From Citrobacter amalonaticus (GTDB taxonomy: Bacteria; Pseudomonadota; Gammaproteobacteria; Enterobacterales; Enterobacteriaceae), in NCBI RefSeq assembly GCF_018252635.1, contig NZ_JAGTXM010000006.1:248001-312000 (forward strand): DNA of 64,000 nt, read 5' to 3'. Below are positions 41,105-50,598 of the stretch, in pieces. Each line of letters begins with the position of its first letter. Positions within the stretch are counted from its first letter, which is position 1. The position numbers and the translations under genes were made by a program. The notes below the pieces were generated by a model. That model made no database searches, was not told the origin of the DNA, and saw only the letters and a list, made by a program, of their open reading frames with translations.

Positions 41105-42942
41105 ACATGCTTGCCTTAACCATCATTCTGCCATTGATTGGCTTTGTCCTGCTGGCGTTCTCTCGCGGACGCTGGTCAGAAAATCTCTCCGCCACCGTGG
41201 GCGTAGGCTCCATTGGTCTGGCAGCGCTGGTCACTGCTTTTGTCGGTATGGACTTCTTCGCCAACGGCAAGCAGGCATTCAGCGTCCCGCTGTGGACGTG
41301 GATGTCCGTCGGTGATTTCAACATTGGTTTCAACCTGGTACTGGACGGCCTGTCGCTGACCATGCTGTCGGTCGTAACCGGTGTCGGCTTCCTGATCCAC
41401 ATGTTTGCGTCCTGGTACATGCGTGGTGAAGAGGGATATTCCCGCTTCTTCGCCTACACCAACCTGTTTATCGCCAGCATGGTTGTTCTGGTGCTGTCCG
41501 ATAACCTGCTGTTGATGTACCTCGGCTGGGAAGGTGTGGGCCTGTGCTCTTATCTGCTGATCGGCTTCTACTACACCGATCCGAAGAATGGCGCTGCAGC
41601 GATGAAAGCGTTCGTCGTGACCCGTGTGGGTGACGTGTTCCTCGCTTTCGCACTGTTCATTCTGTACAACGAACTGGGCACCCTGAACTTCCGCGAAATG
41701 GTGGAACTGGCGCCGGCGCACTTTGAGGCGGGCAACAATATGCTCACCTGGGCGACGCTGATGCTGCTCGGCGGCGCGGTCGGTAAATCAGCACAGCTGC
41801 CGTTGCAGACCTGGCTGGCCGACGCGATGGCAGGCCCGACGCCTGTCTCCGCGCTGATCCATGCGGCAACGATGGTGACCGCCGGTGTCTATCTGATTGC
41901 GCGCACTCATGGCCTGTTCCTGATGACCCCGGAAATTCTGCATCTGGTGGGTATCGTTGGTGCGGTAACGCTGGTGATGGCAGGTTTTGCCGCGCTGGTG
42001 CAGACCGACATCAAACGCGTACTCGCCTATTCCACCATGAGCCAGATTGGCTATATGTTCCTGGCGCTGGGCGTTCAGGCATGGGATGCGGCGATTTTCC
42101 ACCTGATGACGCACGCCTTCTTTAAAGCGCTGCTGTTCCTGGCGTCCGGCTCCGTCATTCTGGCCTGCCATCACGAACAAAACATCTTCAAGATGGGCGG
42201 TCTGCGTAAGTCCATTCCGCTGGTTTATCTCTGCTTCCTGGTGGGCGGTGCGGCACTGTCGGCATTGCCGCTGATTACCGCAGGCTTCTTCAGTAAGGAT
42301 GAGATTCTGGCAGGCGCGATGGCAAATGGTCATATCAATCTGATGGTGGCAGGTCTGGTCGGTGCGTTCATGACCTCCCTGTATACCTTCCGTATGATTT
42401 TCATCGTGTTCCACGGTAAAGAACAAATTCATGCTCATGCAGGGAAGGGGATTACTCACCACCTGCCGTTGATTGTCCTGATGATCCTGTCCACCTTCGT
42501 TGGCGCGCTGATTGTGCCGCCGCTGCAGGGTGTACTGCCGCAGACAACCGAACTTGAGCATGGTCGCGTGATGACCCTGGAAATTACCTCTGGCGTGGTA
42601 GCGATTGCGGGCATCCTGATTGCCGCATGGCTGTGGCTGGGTAAACGTACCCTGGTAACGTCGATTGCCAACAGTGCGCCTGGCCGCCTGCTGGGGACCT
42701 GGTGGTATAACGCCTGGGGCTTCGACTGGCTGTACGATAAAGTGTTCGTGAAGCCATTCCTTGGCGTTGCCTGGCTGCTTAAACGCGATCCGCTCAATGC
42801 CCTGATGAACGTACCGGCAATCCTTTCCCGCTTCGCAGGTAAAGGCCTGCTGTTCAGCGAGAACGGTTATCTGCGTTGGTATGTGGCATCAATGAGCATT
42901 GGCGCCGTCGTGGTGCTGGCACTGCTGATGGTACTGCGTTGA
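41101..42942 (+). CDS. nuoL: NADH-quinone oxidoreductase subunit L
   Basis: NuoL is the distal antiporter-like subunit with the long lateral amphipathic helix. The 613 residues match E. coli. Proton-channel residues lie in [19 protein letters not shown] (glutamate near 144) and the [25 protein letters not shown] segment (lysine and histidines near 229-255). The last part (about 530-610) forms the lateral helix and terminal helix. A 252-base gap with repeats follows before nuoM. Confidence 0.97.
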
Positions 42943-42964
42943 GTTTGTTAACTGGATGAACGAC

Positions 42965-42995
42965 TGCCGGATGGCGCTGCGCTTATCCGGCCTAC
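42965..42995. repeat. REP element between nuoL and nuoM
   Basis: TGCCGGATGGCGCTGCGC-TTATCCGGCCTACA is a full REP unit 22 bases after the nuoL stop. It lies inside the operon transcript and could stabilise the upstream mRNA segment. Confidence 0.9.
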
Positions 42996-43044
42996 AAACT
43001 CAAAGAGAATTTTTAGAAAATTCGTTGAAAATCAGGTCCAACTG

Positions 43045-43175
43045 GACAGGCGTTATCGGCGAAGTCAGAGTGAGCACCGCCTGCGCACAGCAACCGGAGC
43101 GTACTGAGGTACGTGATGATTGCGAGCACAGCCGGGGTTCGCTATGACGAGTGAGATAGCCTGAACCGGACTTAA
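43045..43175. repeat. Unassigned imperfect palindromic element between nuoL and nuoM
   Basis: The centre is CGTAC-TGAG-GTACG at about 43098-43111. Outside it GCAAC/GATTGC and further GC-rich segments (GAGCACCGCC, GCGAGCACAGCC) pair imperfectly, so about 100 bases can fold on themselves. It resembles an intergenic miniature repeat, but it does not carry the ERIC core and I cannot name its family. Confidence 0.45.
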
Positions 43176-43194
43176 ACAAGGAACAAAGATCACC

Positions 43195-44724
43195 ATGTTA
43201 TTACCCTGGTTGATACTAATCCCCTTTATCGGTGGCTTCCTGTGCTGGCAGACCGAACGCTTTGGCGTGAAGGTGCCGCGCTGGATAGCGCTGGTAACCA
43301 TGGGACTGACGCTCGCGCTTGGCCTGCAACTGTGGCTACAGGGCGGTTATTCGCTGACGCAGTCTGCTGGCATTCCGCAGTGGCAGTCTGAATTTGTCCT
43401 GCCGTGGATCCCGCGCTTTGGCATCTCGATTCACCTGGCAATCGACGGCTTGTCGTTGCTGATGGTAGTGCTGACCGGTCTGCTTGGTGTTCTGGCGGTG
43501 TTGTGTTCCTGGCGAGAAATCGAAAAATACCAGGGCTTCTTCCACCTGAACCTGATGTGGATTCTGGGCGGCGTGATCGGCGTGTTCCTTGCCATCGACA
43601 TGTTCCTGTTCTTCTTCTTCTGGGAAATGATGCTGGTGCCGATGTACTTCCTGATCGCGCTGTGGGGCCACAAGGCATCCGACGGTAAAACGCGTATCAC
43701 GGCGGCCACCAAGTTCTTTATCTACACCCAGGCGAGCGGACTGGTGATGTTGATTGCCATCCTGGCGCTGGTGTTTGTTCACCACAATGCGACCGGCGTA
43801 TGGACTTTCAACTATGAAGATCTGCTGAAAACCCCGATGTCTCATGGCGTCGAATATCTGCTGATGCTGGGCTTCTTCATCGCGTTTGCGGTGAAAATGC
43901 CGGTGGTTCCGCTGCATGGCTGGTTGCCGGATGCGCACTCTCAGGCGCCGACTGCGGGTTCCGTTGACCTCGCCGGTATTTTGCTGAAAACCGCCGCTTA
44001 CGGTCTGCTGCGTTTCTCCCTGCCGCTGTTCCCGAACGCGTCAGCGGAGTTCGCGCCTATCGCAATGTGGTTGGGCGTCATTGGTATCTTCTACGGTGCA
44101 TGGATGGCGTTCACGCAGTACGACATCAAACGTCTGATCGCTTATACCTCTGTTTCACACATGGGCTTCGTGCTGATTGCCATCTACACCGGTAGCCAAC
44201 TGGCCTATCAGGGCGCGGTGATTCAGATGATCGCGCACGGTCTGTCGGCGGCGGGTCTGTTCATTCTGTGTGGTCAGCTATACGAGCGTCTGCATACCCG
44301 CGACATGCGTATGATGGGCGGCCTGTGGGGCAAAATGAAATGGTTGCCTGCGCTGTCGATGTTCTTCGCGGTGGCGACGCTGGGTATGCCGGGCACCGGT
44401 AACTTCGTTGGCGAATTTATGATCCTGTTCGGCAGCTACCAGGTGGTTCCGGTAATCACCGTGATTTCGACCTTTGGTCTGGTGTTCGCTTCCGTTTACT
44501 CGCTGGCGATGCTGCATCGCGCTTACTTTGGTAAAGCGAAGAGTCAGATTGCAAAACAAGAACTGCCAGGGATGTCGCTGCGTGAGCTGTTTATCATCCT
44601 GTTGCTGGTCGTGCTTCTGGTACTGCTTGGCTTCTATCCGCAGCCGATTCTGGATACCTCGCATTCTGCGATGAGCAACATCCAGCAGTGGTTTGTTAAT
44701 TCCGTTACTACTACAAGGCCGTAA
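43195..44724 (+). CDS. nuoM: NADH-quinone oxidoreductase subunit M
   Basis: NuoM is the middle antiporter-like proton-pumping subunit. The 509 residues, as in E. coli, have about fourteen helices. The key glutamate lies in FFFFWEMMLVPMYFLIALWG near 140-155 and the key lysine in AFAVKMPVVPLHGWLPDAHSQAPTAGS near 230. AAGGAAC precedes the ATG. nuoN follows after six bases. Confidence 0.97.
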   Translation: MLLPWLILIPFIGGFLCWQTERFGVKVPRWIALVTMGLTLALGLQLWLQGGYSLTQSAGIPQWQSEFVLPWIPRFGISIHLAIDGLSLLMVVLTGLLGVLAVLCSWREIEKYQGFFHLNLMWILGGVIGVFLAIDMFLFFFFWEMMLVPMYFLIALWGHKASDGKTRITAATKFFIYTQASGLVMLIAILALVFVHHNATGVWTFNYEDLLKTPMSHGVEYLLMLGFFIAFAVKMPVVPLHGWLPDAHSQAPTAGSVDLAGILLKTAAYGLLRFSLPLFPNASAEFAPIAMWLGVIGIFYGAWMAFTQYDIKRLIAYTSVSHMGFVLIAIYTGSQLAYQGAVIQMIAHGLSAAGLFILCGQLYERLHTRDMRMMGGLWGKMKWLPALSMFFAVATLGMPGTGNFVGEFMILFGSYQVVPVITVISTFGLVFASVYSLAMLHRAYFGKAKSQIAKQELPGMSLRELFIILLLVVLLVLLGFYPQPILDTSHSAMSNIQQWFVNSVTTTRP

Positions 44725-44730
44725 ATCGCC

Positions 44731-46188
44731 ATGACAATAACTCCACAACACCTGATTGCGCTGCTACCGCTGCTGATCGTCGGCTTGACGGTGGTGGTTG
44801 TGATGCTCTCCATTGCGTGGCGACGCAATCACTTCCTCAATGCCACGCTGTCGGTCATTGGGCTTAACGCTGCGCTGGTTTCGCTCTGGTTTGTTGGCCA
44901 GGCTGGCGCGATGGATGTCACTCCGCTGATGCGGGTTGACGGCTTCGCAATGCTTTACACCGGCCTGGTTCTGCTGGCGAGTCTGGCGACCTGTACCTTT
45001 GCTTACCCGTGGCTGGAAGGCTATGACGATAACAGGGAAGAGTTCTACCTGCTGGTGCTGATTGCCGCGCTGGGTGGCATTCTGCTGGCAAACGCCAATC
45101 ATCTGGCGGCGTTGTTCCTCGGTATCGAACTGATCTCCCTACCGCTGTTTGGCCTGGTGGGCTATGCGTTCCGTCAGAAACGATCGCTTGAAGCCAGTAT
45201 CAAATACACCATCCTGTCTGCTGCCGCGTCCTCATTCCTGCTGTTCGGTATGGCGCTGGTTTACGCGCAGTCTGGCAACCTGTCGTTTGTGGCGCTTGGT
45301 AAGAGTCTCGGCGATGGGATGCTGAACGAGCCGCTGCTGCTGGCAGGCTTCGGGATGATGATTGTTGGTCTGGGCTTCAAACTTTCACTGGTGCCGTTCC
45401 ACCTCTGGACGCCAGACGTGTACCAGGGCGCACCGGCTCCGGTTTCCACCTTCCTTGCGACGGCGAGCAAAATCGCTATCTTCGGTGTGGTGATGCGCCT
45501 GTTCCTGTACGCGCCGGTAGGCGACAGTGAAGCGGTTCGCGTGGTGCTGGGGGTGATTGCCTTTGCCTCCATCATCTTCGGTAACCTGATGGCGCTGAGC
45601 CAGACCAACATCAAGCGTCTGCTGGGTTATTCGTCTATCTCTCACCTCGGTTACCTGCTGGTGGCACTGATTGCTTTGCAAAGCGGCGAGATGTCGATGG
45701 AAGCGGTCGGCGTTTACCTGGCCGGTTACCTGTTCAGCAGCCTCGGCGCGTTCGGTGTGGTCAGCCTGATGTCCAGCCCGTACCGGGGGCCGGATGCCGA
45801 TTCTCTGTTCTCCTACCGTGGGTTGTTCTGGCATCGTCCGATCCTCGCGGCGGTGATGACAGTGATGATGCTGTCTCTGGCGGGTATCCCGATGACGCTG
45901 GGCTTTATCGGTAAGTTCTACGTACTGGCAGTCGGTGTGCAGGCGCATCTGTGGTGGCTGGTTGCCGCCGTGGTGGTCGGATCCGCGATTGGTTTGTACT
46001 ACTACCTGCGCGTTGCTGTGAGTTTGTACCTGAGCGCGCCGCAACAGCTTAACCGCGATGCGCCGTCCAACTGGCAGTACAGCGCAGGCGGTATTGTGGT
46101 CCTGATTTCTGCACTGCTGGTGCTGGTGCTGGGGATCTACCCGCAACCATTGATCAGTATCGTGCAGTTAGCTGCACCGCTGATGTAA
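44731..46188 (+). CDS. nuoN: NADH-quinone oxidoreductase subunit N
   Basis: NuoN is the antiporter-like subunit nearest the quinone site. The 485 residues, as in E. coli, have about fourteen helices. The key glutamate is in [19 protein letters not shown] near 129-147 and lysines in [26 protein letters not shown] near 215-240. It is the last gene of the operon, closed by a terminator at 46205-46230. Confidence 0.97.
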   Translation: MTITPQHLIALLPLLIVGLTVVVVMLSIAWRRNHFLNATLSVIGLNAALVSLWFVGQAGAMDVTPLMRVDGFAMLYTGLVLLASLATCTFAYPWLEGYDDNREEFYLLVLIAALGGILLANANHLAALFLGIELISLPLFGLVGYAFRQKRSLEASIKYTILSAAASSFLLFGMALVYAQSGNLSFVALGKSLGDGMLNEPLLLAGFGMMIVGLGFKLSLVPFHLWTPDVYQGAPAPVSTFLATASKIAIFGVVMRLFLYAPVGDSEAVRVVLGVIAFASIIFGNLMALSQTNIKRLLGYSSISHLGYLLVALIALQSGEMSMEAVGVYLAGYLFSSLGAFGVVSLMSSPYRGPDADSLFSYRGLFWHRPILAAVMTVMMLSLAGIPMTLGFIGKFYVLAVGVQAHLWWLVAAVVVGSAIGLYYYLRVAVSLYLSAPQQLNRDAPSNWQYSAGGIVVLISALLVLVLGIYPQPLISIVQLAAPLM

Positions 46189-46204
46189 GCGAAATGCAAA
46201 AACG

Positions 46205-46230
46205 AAAAACCCGCCGAGGCGGGTTTTTTT
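46205..46230 (+). terminator. Rho-independent terminator of the nuo operon
   Basis: AAAAACCCGC (46205-46214) pairs with GCGGGTTTTT (46219-46228) over a 4-base loop, followed by more Ts. It lies 17 bases after the nuoN stop. The A-rich 5' flank also lets it end cheV transcription from the other strand. Confidence 0.92.
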
Positions 46231-46245
46231 ATGGGCGATGAATCT

Positions 46246-47250
46246 TCAGGCAATCAACTGACGGCTGACCAGCGGGCCGCTGATGTTTTGCGCCGCACGA
46301 TCCATCACTTCCTGAATAACGGATGATAGTTCATTCACTTCAAACTTCGCCACGTAGCCATCAGCTTTCACTTTGCGGACGTGATCTTCGTTGGCGCTAC
46401 CGGAAAGGGAGGAGTGGATCACCACCGGAATTTTCTTCAGCCGCTCGTCGGTTTTGATTTTCCGGGTCAGGGTAAAACCATCCATCTCTGGCATTTCAAG
46501 ATCGGTCAGCACCAGCGCGATCTTCTCACTAATCGCTTTGCCTTCCGCTTCCGCTTCCTGCGCCAGTTGCTGTATTTTGTCCCACGCATCTTTACCGGTA
46601 ACGTGCATTTGATGGGGAATGTCCATGGCCGTCAGACCTTTCTCCAGCATCGCGCGGGCTACGCGGGAGTCTTCCGCGACAATGGCGACGGCTCCGGGAG
46701 TGATGTTGAACTTATTGGTTTTCAGTTCCGTTGCGCGCAGGTCGTGATTTGACGGTACGATGTCATACAGGATCTGTTCCACGTCGAGCACCAGCGCCAG
46801 GTTGTTGGTCTCTTTGTCTTCATCAAGACAAGCGATACTGGTGATATAGCGACCATTCACCGCCTTTTCTGCGGTGTGTACCTGTTTCCAGTCCAGACGC
46901 ATGATGTTTTCTACTGATTCGACGGCGAAGGCTTGTACGCTACGGGCATATTCGGTGATTAACAGAATGTTGAGCCCATTTTCCGGCTTGCAGCCGGCAA
47001 CGGCAGGAAGGTCAATGACCGGAATAACCTGGTCGCGAATGTTGACCATTCCCAGCAGAGGGGCTTTCATCCCGGCCGGACGGGTAAAGGCAGGCATGGG
47101 TACAATTTCGCGCAATTTGAACACGTTAATGCCAAATAGCTCAGACTTCTGTTCGTGCAGAGAGTTTCCCAGACGAAACAGCAGCAGTTCAAAGCGGTTG
47201 GACAGGGTCAGATTCGCCCTGTCATCGATATCTTTCTGGAAATTATCCAT
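46246..47250 (-). CDS. cheV: Chemotaxis coupling protein CheV (CheW-REC fusion)
   Basis: CheV couples chemoreceptors to CheA and is tuned by phosphorylation. The 334 residues have an N-terminal CheW-like domain (about 17-165; VNIRDQVIPVIDL is a typical stretch) and a C-terminal response-regulator receiver domain (about 185-310). The receiver is complete: acidic pocket E193-D194, phospho-acceptor D250 in VLTDLEMPEMDG, and K302 in YVAKFE. GAGGA precedes the ATG. E. coli K-12 lacks cheV, while Salmonella and Citrobacter have it at this locus. A sigma-28 promoter match lies upstream. Confidence 0.95.
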   Translation of the reverse strand: MDNFQKDIDDRANLTLSNRFELLLFRLGNSLHEQKSELFGINVFKLREIVPMPAFTRPAGMKAPLLGMVNIRDQVIPVIDLPAVAGCKPENGLNILLITEYARSVQAFAVESVENIMRLDWKQVHTAEKAVNGRYITSIACLDEDKETNNLALVLDVEQILYDIVPSNHDLRATELKTNKFNITPGAVAIVAEDSRVARAMLEKGLTAMDIPHQMHVTGKDAWDKIQQLAQEAEAEGKAISEKIALVLTDLEMPEMDGFTLTRKIKTDERLKKIPVVIHSSLSGSANEDHVRKVKADGYVAKFEVNELSSVIQEVMDRAAQNISGPLVSRQLIA

Positions 47251-47283
47251 TCTGTCCTCAGTGTGAATACTGCGTTTTTACTG

Positions 47284-47310
47284 TTATCGGCACTGAGAGC
47301 AAAAAATGGA
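47284..47310 (-). promoter_or_regulatory. Candidate sigma-28 (FliA) promoter of cheV
   Basis: On the minus strand the sequence reads TCCATTTT-N11-GCCGATAA. The -10 element GCCGATAA is a perfect match to the flagellar sigma factor consensus and the -35 TCCATTTT matches TAAAGTTT at five of eight positions with the exact 11-base spacer. It ends 34 bases before the cheV start and lies just beyond the elaC stop. It predicts that cheV is a late flagellar gene. Confidence 0.8.
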
Positions 47311-47313
47311 GCA

Positions 47314-48231
47314 CTAAACCGTGAAAACGGCGAAATCGTCGGCAAGTTCCGTGGCTGGAAAGATTGCCTGACACTCTGCCAGCAGTCGCTGGCAGCCCGC
47401 GACGTCATAGCGTGAACTGACGTGCGTTATGATGAGCTTCCCGACCGCAGCTTCACGAGCCAGCAGCGCGGCCTGGCGGGTAGAGCTGTGTCCGCGGCTA
47501 TTAGCCTTTTCTTCCATCGACGTATCCAGCGTCGTCTCGTGAATCATCACGTCGACTCCTTTCGCCAGCTCAAGCGCGCAGGCGCAGGGGGCGGTATCGC
47601 CAAAAATGGCGATCGTTTTACCGGGCGTCGCCGGTGCAAGAAAATCGGCTCCGTGTATCATACTGCCGTCTTCCAGGATGACCGTTTTTCCCGCTTTCAG
47701 ATCCTGAAACCAGGGTCCGGGTTTGATCCCGGCGGCTTTTAATGCGCTGGCGTTCAGCGCGCCGGGTTTGGCATGCTCTTCAACGCGGTAACCGTAACAT
47801 TCCAGTGGGTGTTTGAGCGGGTAAGCCGTCACTTTTCGCAGCCCGTCATCGAGAATGTCCCCGGCGGTGATTTCCACGATTTCCAGCGGATAGTCGGTCC
47901 AGGAGCCGCTCAGACGCAGTGTGGTTTCAGTAAACTCGCGTAACCCCTTCGGGCCGTAGATCGTCAACGGATGGGCATTGCCTGCCATCGAACGACTGCA
48001 CAGTAAACCCGGTAAACCGAACAGGTGATCGCCATGCAGATGGCTGATGAAAATCCGTTCGATTTTGCCAGGATGATATGCCGTGCTCAGCATCTGGTGT
48101 TGTGTACCTTCACCACAGTCAAACAGCCACAGAGCGGGCTGCGTTGGGTGCTGATGATGCAGCAAAATGGCCGTCACGTTACGTGTACGCGTGGGAACGC
48201 CAGCCGAGGTGCCTAAAAAGAGAAATTCCAT
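47314..48231 (-). CDS. elaC: Ribonuclease BN / RNase Z
   Basis: This metallo-beta-lactamase-fold nuclease processes tRNA 3' ends (also named rbn or rnz). The 305 residues contain the zinc motif HLHGDH with H64, H66, D68 and H69, a [13 protein letters not shown]-terminus typical of the family, the exosite arm region near 155-175 and the C-terminal HETTLDTSM and THVSSRYD histidine motifs. It reads toward cheV with 63 bases between them. Its own start is close to 48231, divergent from elaA. Confidence 0.96.
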   Translation of the reverse strand: MEFLFLGTSAGVPTRTRNVTAILLHHQHPTQPALWLFDCGEGTQHQMLSTAYHPGKIERIFISHLHGDHLFGLPGLLCSRSMAGNAHPLTIYGPKGLREFTETTLRLSGSWTDYPLEIVEITAGDILDDGLRKVTAYPLKHPLECYGYRVEEHAKPGALNASALKAAGIKPGPWFQDLKAGKTVILEDGSMIHGADFLAPATPGKTIAIFGDTAPCACALELAKGVDVMIHETTLDTSMEEKANSRGHSSTRQAALLAREAAVGKLIITHVSSRYDVAGCQRLLAECQAIFPATELADDFAVFTV

Positions 48232-48297
48232 TATTTCATTACACTTTTGAAAAATAATCTGGCTAGTATAAATCGTTTACGGAAAAAGGAGCGCACG

Positions 48298-48759
48298 ATG
48301 ATTACCTGGCAAGACCTGCATCATTCGGCATTAACCGTCCCCCAGCTCTATGCGCTGTTAAAACTGCGTTGCGCGGTGTTTGTTGTGGAACAGAACTGTC
48401 CCTATCTCGATGTCGACGGTGACGATCTGGTAGGCGAAAACCGCCATATCCTCGGCTGGCATGACGGCGAACTGGTAGCGTATGCGAGGATTCTGAAAAG
48501 CGCTGAAGATCTGGAGCCCGTAGTGATTGGACGGGTGATCGTCAGTGAGGCGTTACGCGGTGAAAAACTGGGACAACACTTAATGGCACAGACGCTGGCA
48601 TCCTGTCAGCAACACTGGCCGGAGAAGGCGCTGTATCTGGGCGCCCAGGCGCATTTGCAGGCATTCTATGCACGATTTGGTTTTGCACCGGTCACCGAAG
48701 TTTATGATGAAGATGGCATTCCTCATGTGGGGATGGCGCGCGAAGCGACTCAGGCATGA
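48298..48759 (+). CDS. elaA: ElaA, GNAT family N-acetyltransferase
   Basis: This is a 153-residue GNAT-fold protein whose substrate is unknown. The start is ATG 48298 (MITWQDLHHSALTVPQLYALL), preceded by AAAGGAG, giving the E. coli length. The acetyl-CoA loop region is VIVSEALRGEKLGQHLM near 81-97 and the C-terminal YARFGFAPVTEVYDEDGIPH is conserved. elaB follows with its own ribosome site 53 bases on. Confidence 0.94.
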   Translation: MITWQDLHHSALTVPQLYALLKLRCAVFVVEQNCPYLDVDGDDLVGENRHILGWHDGELVAYARILKSAEDLEPVVIGRVIVSEALRGEKLGQHLMAQTLASCQQHWPEKALYLGAQAHLQAFYARFGFAPVTEVYDEDGIPHVGMAREATQA

Positions 48760-48812
48760 TCCGGCGTCGTTGTCTATAGTTAGGAGCAGGTTTACTAACA
48801 TGGAGAACGAGA

Positions 48813-49118
48813 ATGTCCTATCAATTTGGTGATTCACGTATTGATGATGACCTGACGTTGCTGAGTGAAACGCTGGAAGAAGTACTGCGTTCCTCAGGGG
48901 ATCCTGCCGATCAAAAGTACATCGAGCTGAAGGCGCGGGCGGAGCAGGCGCTGGAAGAGGTGAAAAATCGCGTCAGCCACGCGTCGGACAGCTACTATTA
49001 CCGTGCCAAACAGGCGGTATACCGTGCTGATGATTACGTACACGAAAAACCCTGGCAGGGGATTGGCGTCGGCGCGGCGGTCGGACTGGTGCTCGGCTTA
49101 TTGTTGGCACGACGCTAA
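48813..49118 (+). CDS. elaB: ElaB, DUF883 stationary-phase membrane-anchored protein
   Basis: This is a 101-residue member of the DUF883/ElaB-YqjD group. Most of it is a charged helix (about 10-75), followed by a C-terminal membrane anchor GIGVGAAVGLVLGLLLARR (about 82-101). In E. coli the paralogues YqjD and ElaB associate with ribosomes and the inner membrane in stationary phase and affect stress tolerance. The length equals E. coli. It precedes menF, on the same strand. Confidence 0.94.
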   Translation: MSYQFGDSRIDDDLTLLSETLEEVLRSSGDPADQKYIELKARAEQALEEVKNRVSHASDSYYYRAKQAVYRADDYVHEKPWQGIGVGAAVGLVLGLLLARR

Positions 49119-49151
49119 CCTGTAAGCGAGAAAACATTGACTCCCTAAACT

Positions 49152-49187
49152 GGGGTACTGCTTTTTTTTCGCAGTACCCCGTATAAT
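49152..49187 (+). promoter_or_regulatory. menF promoter with overlapping perfect inverted repeat
   Basis: GGGGTACTGC (49152-49161) and GCAGTACCCC (49171-49180) form a perfect 10-base inverted repeat with a T-rich 9-base spacer. A consensus -10 TATAAT follows directly at 49182-49187, so the repeat covers the -35 zone. It may be an operator, or a hairpin that closes the elaB transcript, though no U-tract follows. The menF start lies 29 bases after the -10. Confidence 0.6.
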
Positions 49188-49215
49188 GTGAGGTTTTTAA
49201 CAGGGAGAGGTCCGC

Positions 49216-50514
49216 GTGCATTCACTCACTACTGCGCTGGAAGGTCTGACGCGTCTTTTGTCGCAGGCGATCCCGGCGGCACCAGGCATTCGGGTTCTCG
49301 ATGTACCTTTTCCCCTTAATGACGCTTTCGATGCGTTAGGCTGGCTGGCAAGTCAGTCCATTTATCCGCAGTTTTACTGGCAGCAACGCAACGGTGATGA
49401 AGAGGCCGCTGTATTGGGCGTCGTTGCATCTTTTTCTTCCCTCGATGAAGCACAACGTTTTCTTCGTCAATATCCGCAGCAAACCGACCTGCGTATCTGG
49501 GGACTGAACGCCTTCGATCCGCAGCGGGGCAACCTGGTGTTACCGCGTCTTGAATGGCGACGCTGTGCGGGCATGGCGGTGCTGCGTCTACATCTGTGGA
49601 GTAACGTTTCTCTGCGCGAAGAGGCTGACCGGGCGCTGACTTTTCTCGCTTCGCTGGCGAGTGTAAAACCGCTGCCAACATTGCGTCTGAACAAAACCGG
49701 TGAACAGCACTGGCCTGAAAAAACGGGCTGGATCAGCCTGATTGAGCAGGCCACCCAGACGATTGCCGAAGGCGAACTGGATAAAGTGGTGCTGGCGCGC
49801 GCCAGCGATCTGCACTTTTCTCGTCCGGTAAATGCCGCAGCGGTGATGGCTTCAAGCCGCCGTTTGAACCTGAACTGCTACCATTTTTACATGGCTTTTT
49901 CTGCGCAGAGCGCGTTTCTGGGCTCGTCTCCGGAACGGCTCTGGCGACGCCGCGATACTGCGCTCCGAACCGAGGCGCTCGCCGGGACGGTAGCGAATCA
50001 CCCGGATGATTATAAGGCCTGGCAACTGGGCGAATGGCTGATGAAGGACGATAAAAACCAGCGCGAAAATATGCTGGTGGTGGAGGATATCTGTCAACGC
50101 CTGCAGGACTACACGCATTCGCTGGACGTTTTGCCGCCGCAGGTGCTGCGGTTGCGAAAAGTGCAGCATCTGCGGCGTTGCATCTGGACGGCGCTGAATC
50201 AGGCAGATGATACGCTGTGTTTACTGCAACTGCAGCCAACGGCAGCGGTCGCCGGGATCCCACGCGAACAGGCACGGGCATTTATTCAGCAGCATGAACC
50301 TTTTGCCAGGGAGTGGTACGCCGGATCGGCGGGCTATCTGTCATTACAGCAAAGCGAATTCTGCGTTTCGCTACGCTCGGCGAAAATCAGTGATAACGTG
50401 GTTAGACTGTATGCCGGCGCGGGGATTGTTCGTGGGTCAGATCCTGAGCAGGAGTGGCAGGAAATCGACAATAAAGCCGCCGGCCTGCGATCTTTGTTAC
50501 AGATGGATGGATAA
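49216..50514 (+). CDS. menF: Isochorismate synthase MenF
   Basis: MenF converts chorismate to isochorismate for menaquinone. The 432-residue protein starts with GTG after AGGGAGAGG. The chorismate-binding domain (about 170-425) carries the catalytic base lysine in GELDKVVLAR near 190 and the acid glutamate in ALRTEALAGTVA near 240. The metal-binding EWYAGSAGYL and EIDNKAAGL segments are present. It is the first gene of menFDHBCE; menD follows after 84 bases. Confidence 0.96.
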   Translation: MHSLTTALEGLTRLLSQAIPAAPGIRVLDVPFPLNDAFDALGWLASQSIYPQFYWQQRNGDEEAAVLGVVASFSSLDEAQRFLRQYPQQTDLRIWGLNAFDPQRGNLVLPRLEWRRCAGMAVLRLHLWSNVSLREEADRALTFLASLASVKPLPTLRLNKTGEQHWPEKTGWISLIEQATQTIAEGELDKVVLARASDLHFSRPVNAAAVMASSRRLNLNCYHFYMAFSAQSAFLGSSPERLWRRRDTALRTEALAGTVANHPDDYKAWQLGEWLMKDDKNQRENMLVVEDICQRLQDYTHSLDVLPPQVLRLRKVQHLRRCIWTALNQADDTLCLLQLQPTAAVAGIPREQARAFIQQHEPFAREWYAGSAGYLSLQQSEFCVSLRSAKISDNVVRLYAGAGIVRGSDPEQEWQEIDNKAAGLRSLLQMDG

Positions 50515-50598
50515 TGAGTTACATATTCCCGACTCATATCAATAATCCCTTTTTTCCGTTCTTTATACTGAGTCGCAATATTGATACCGGACAATCTC

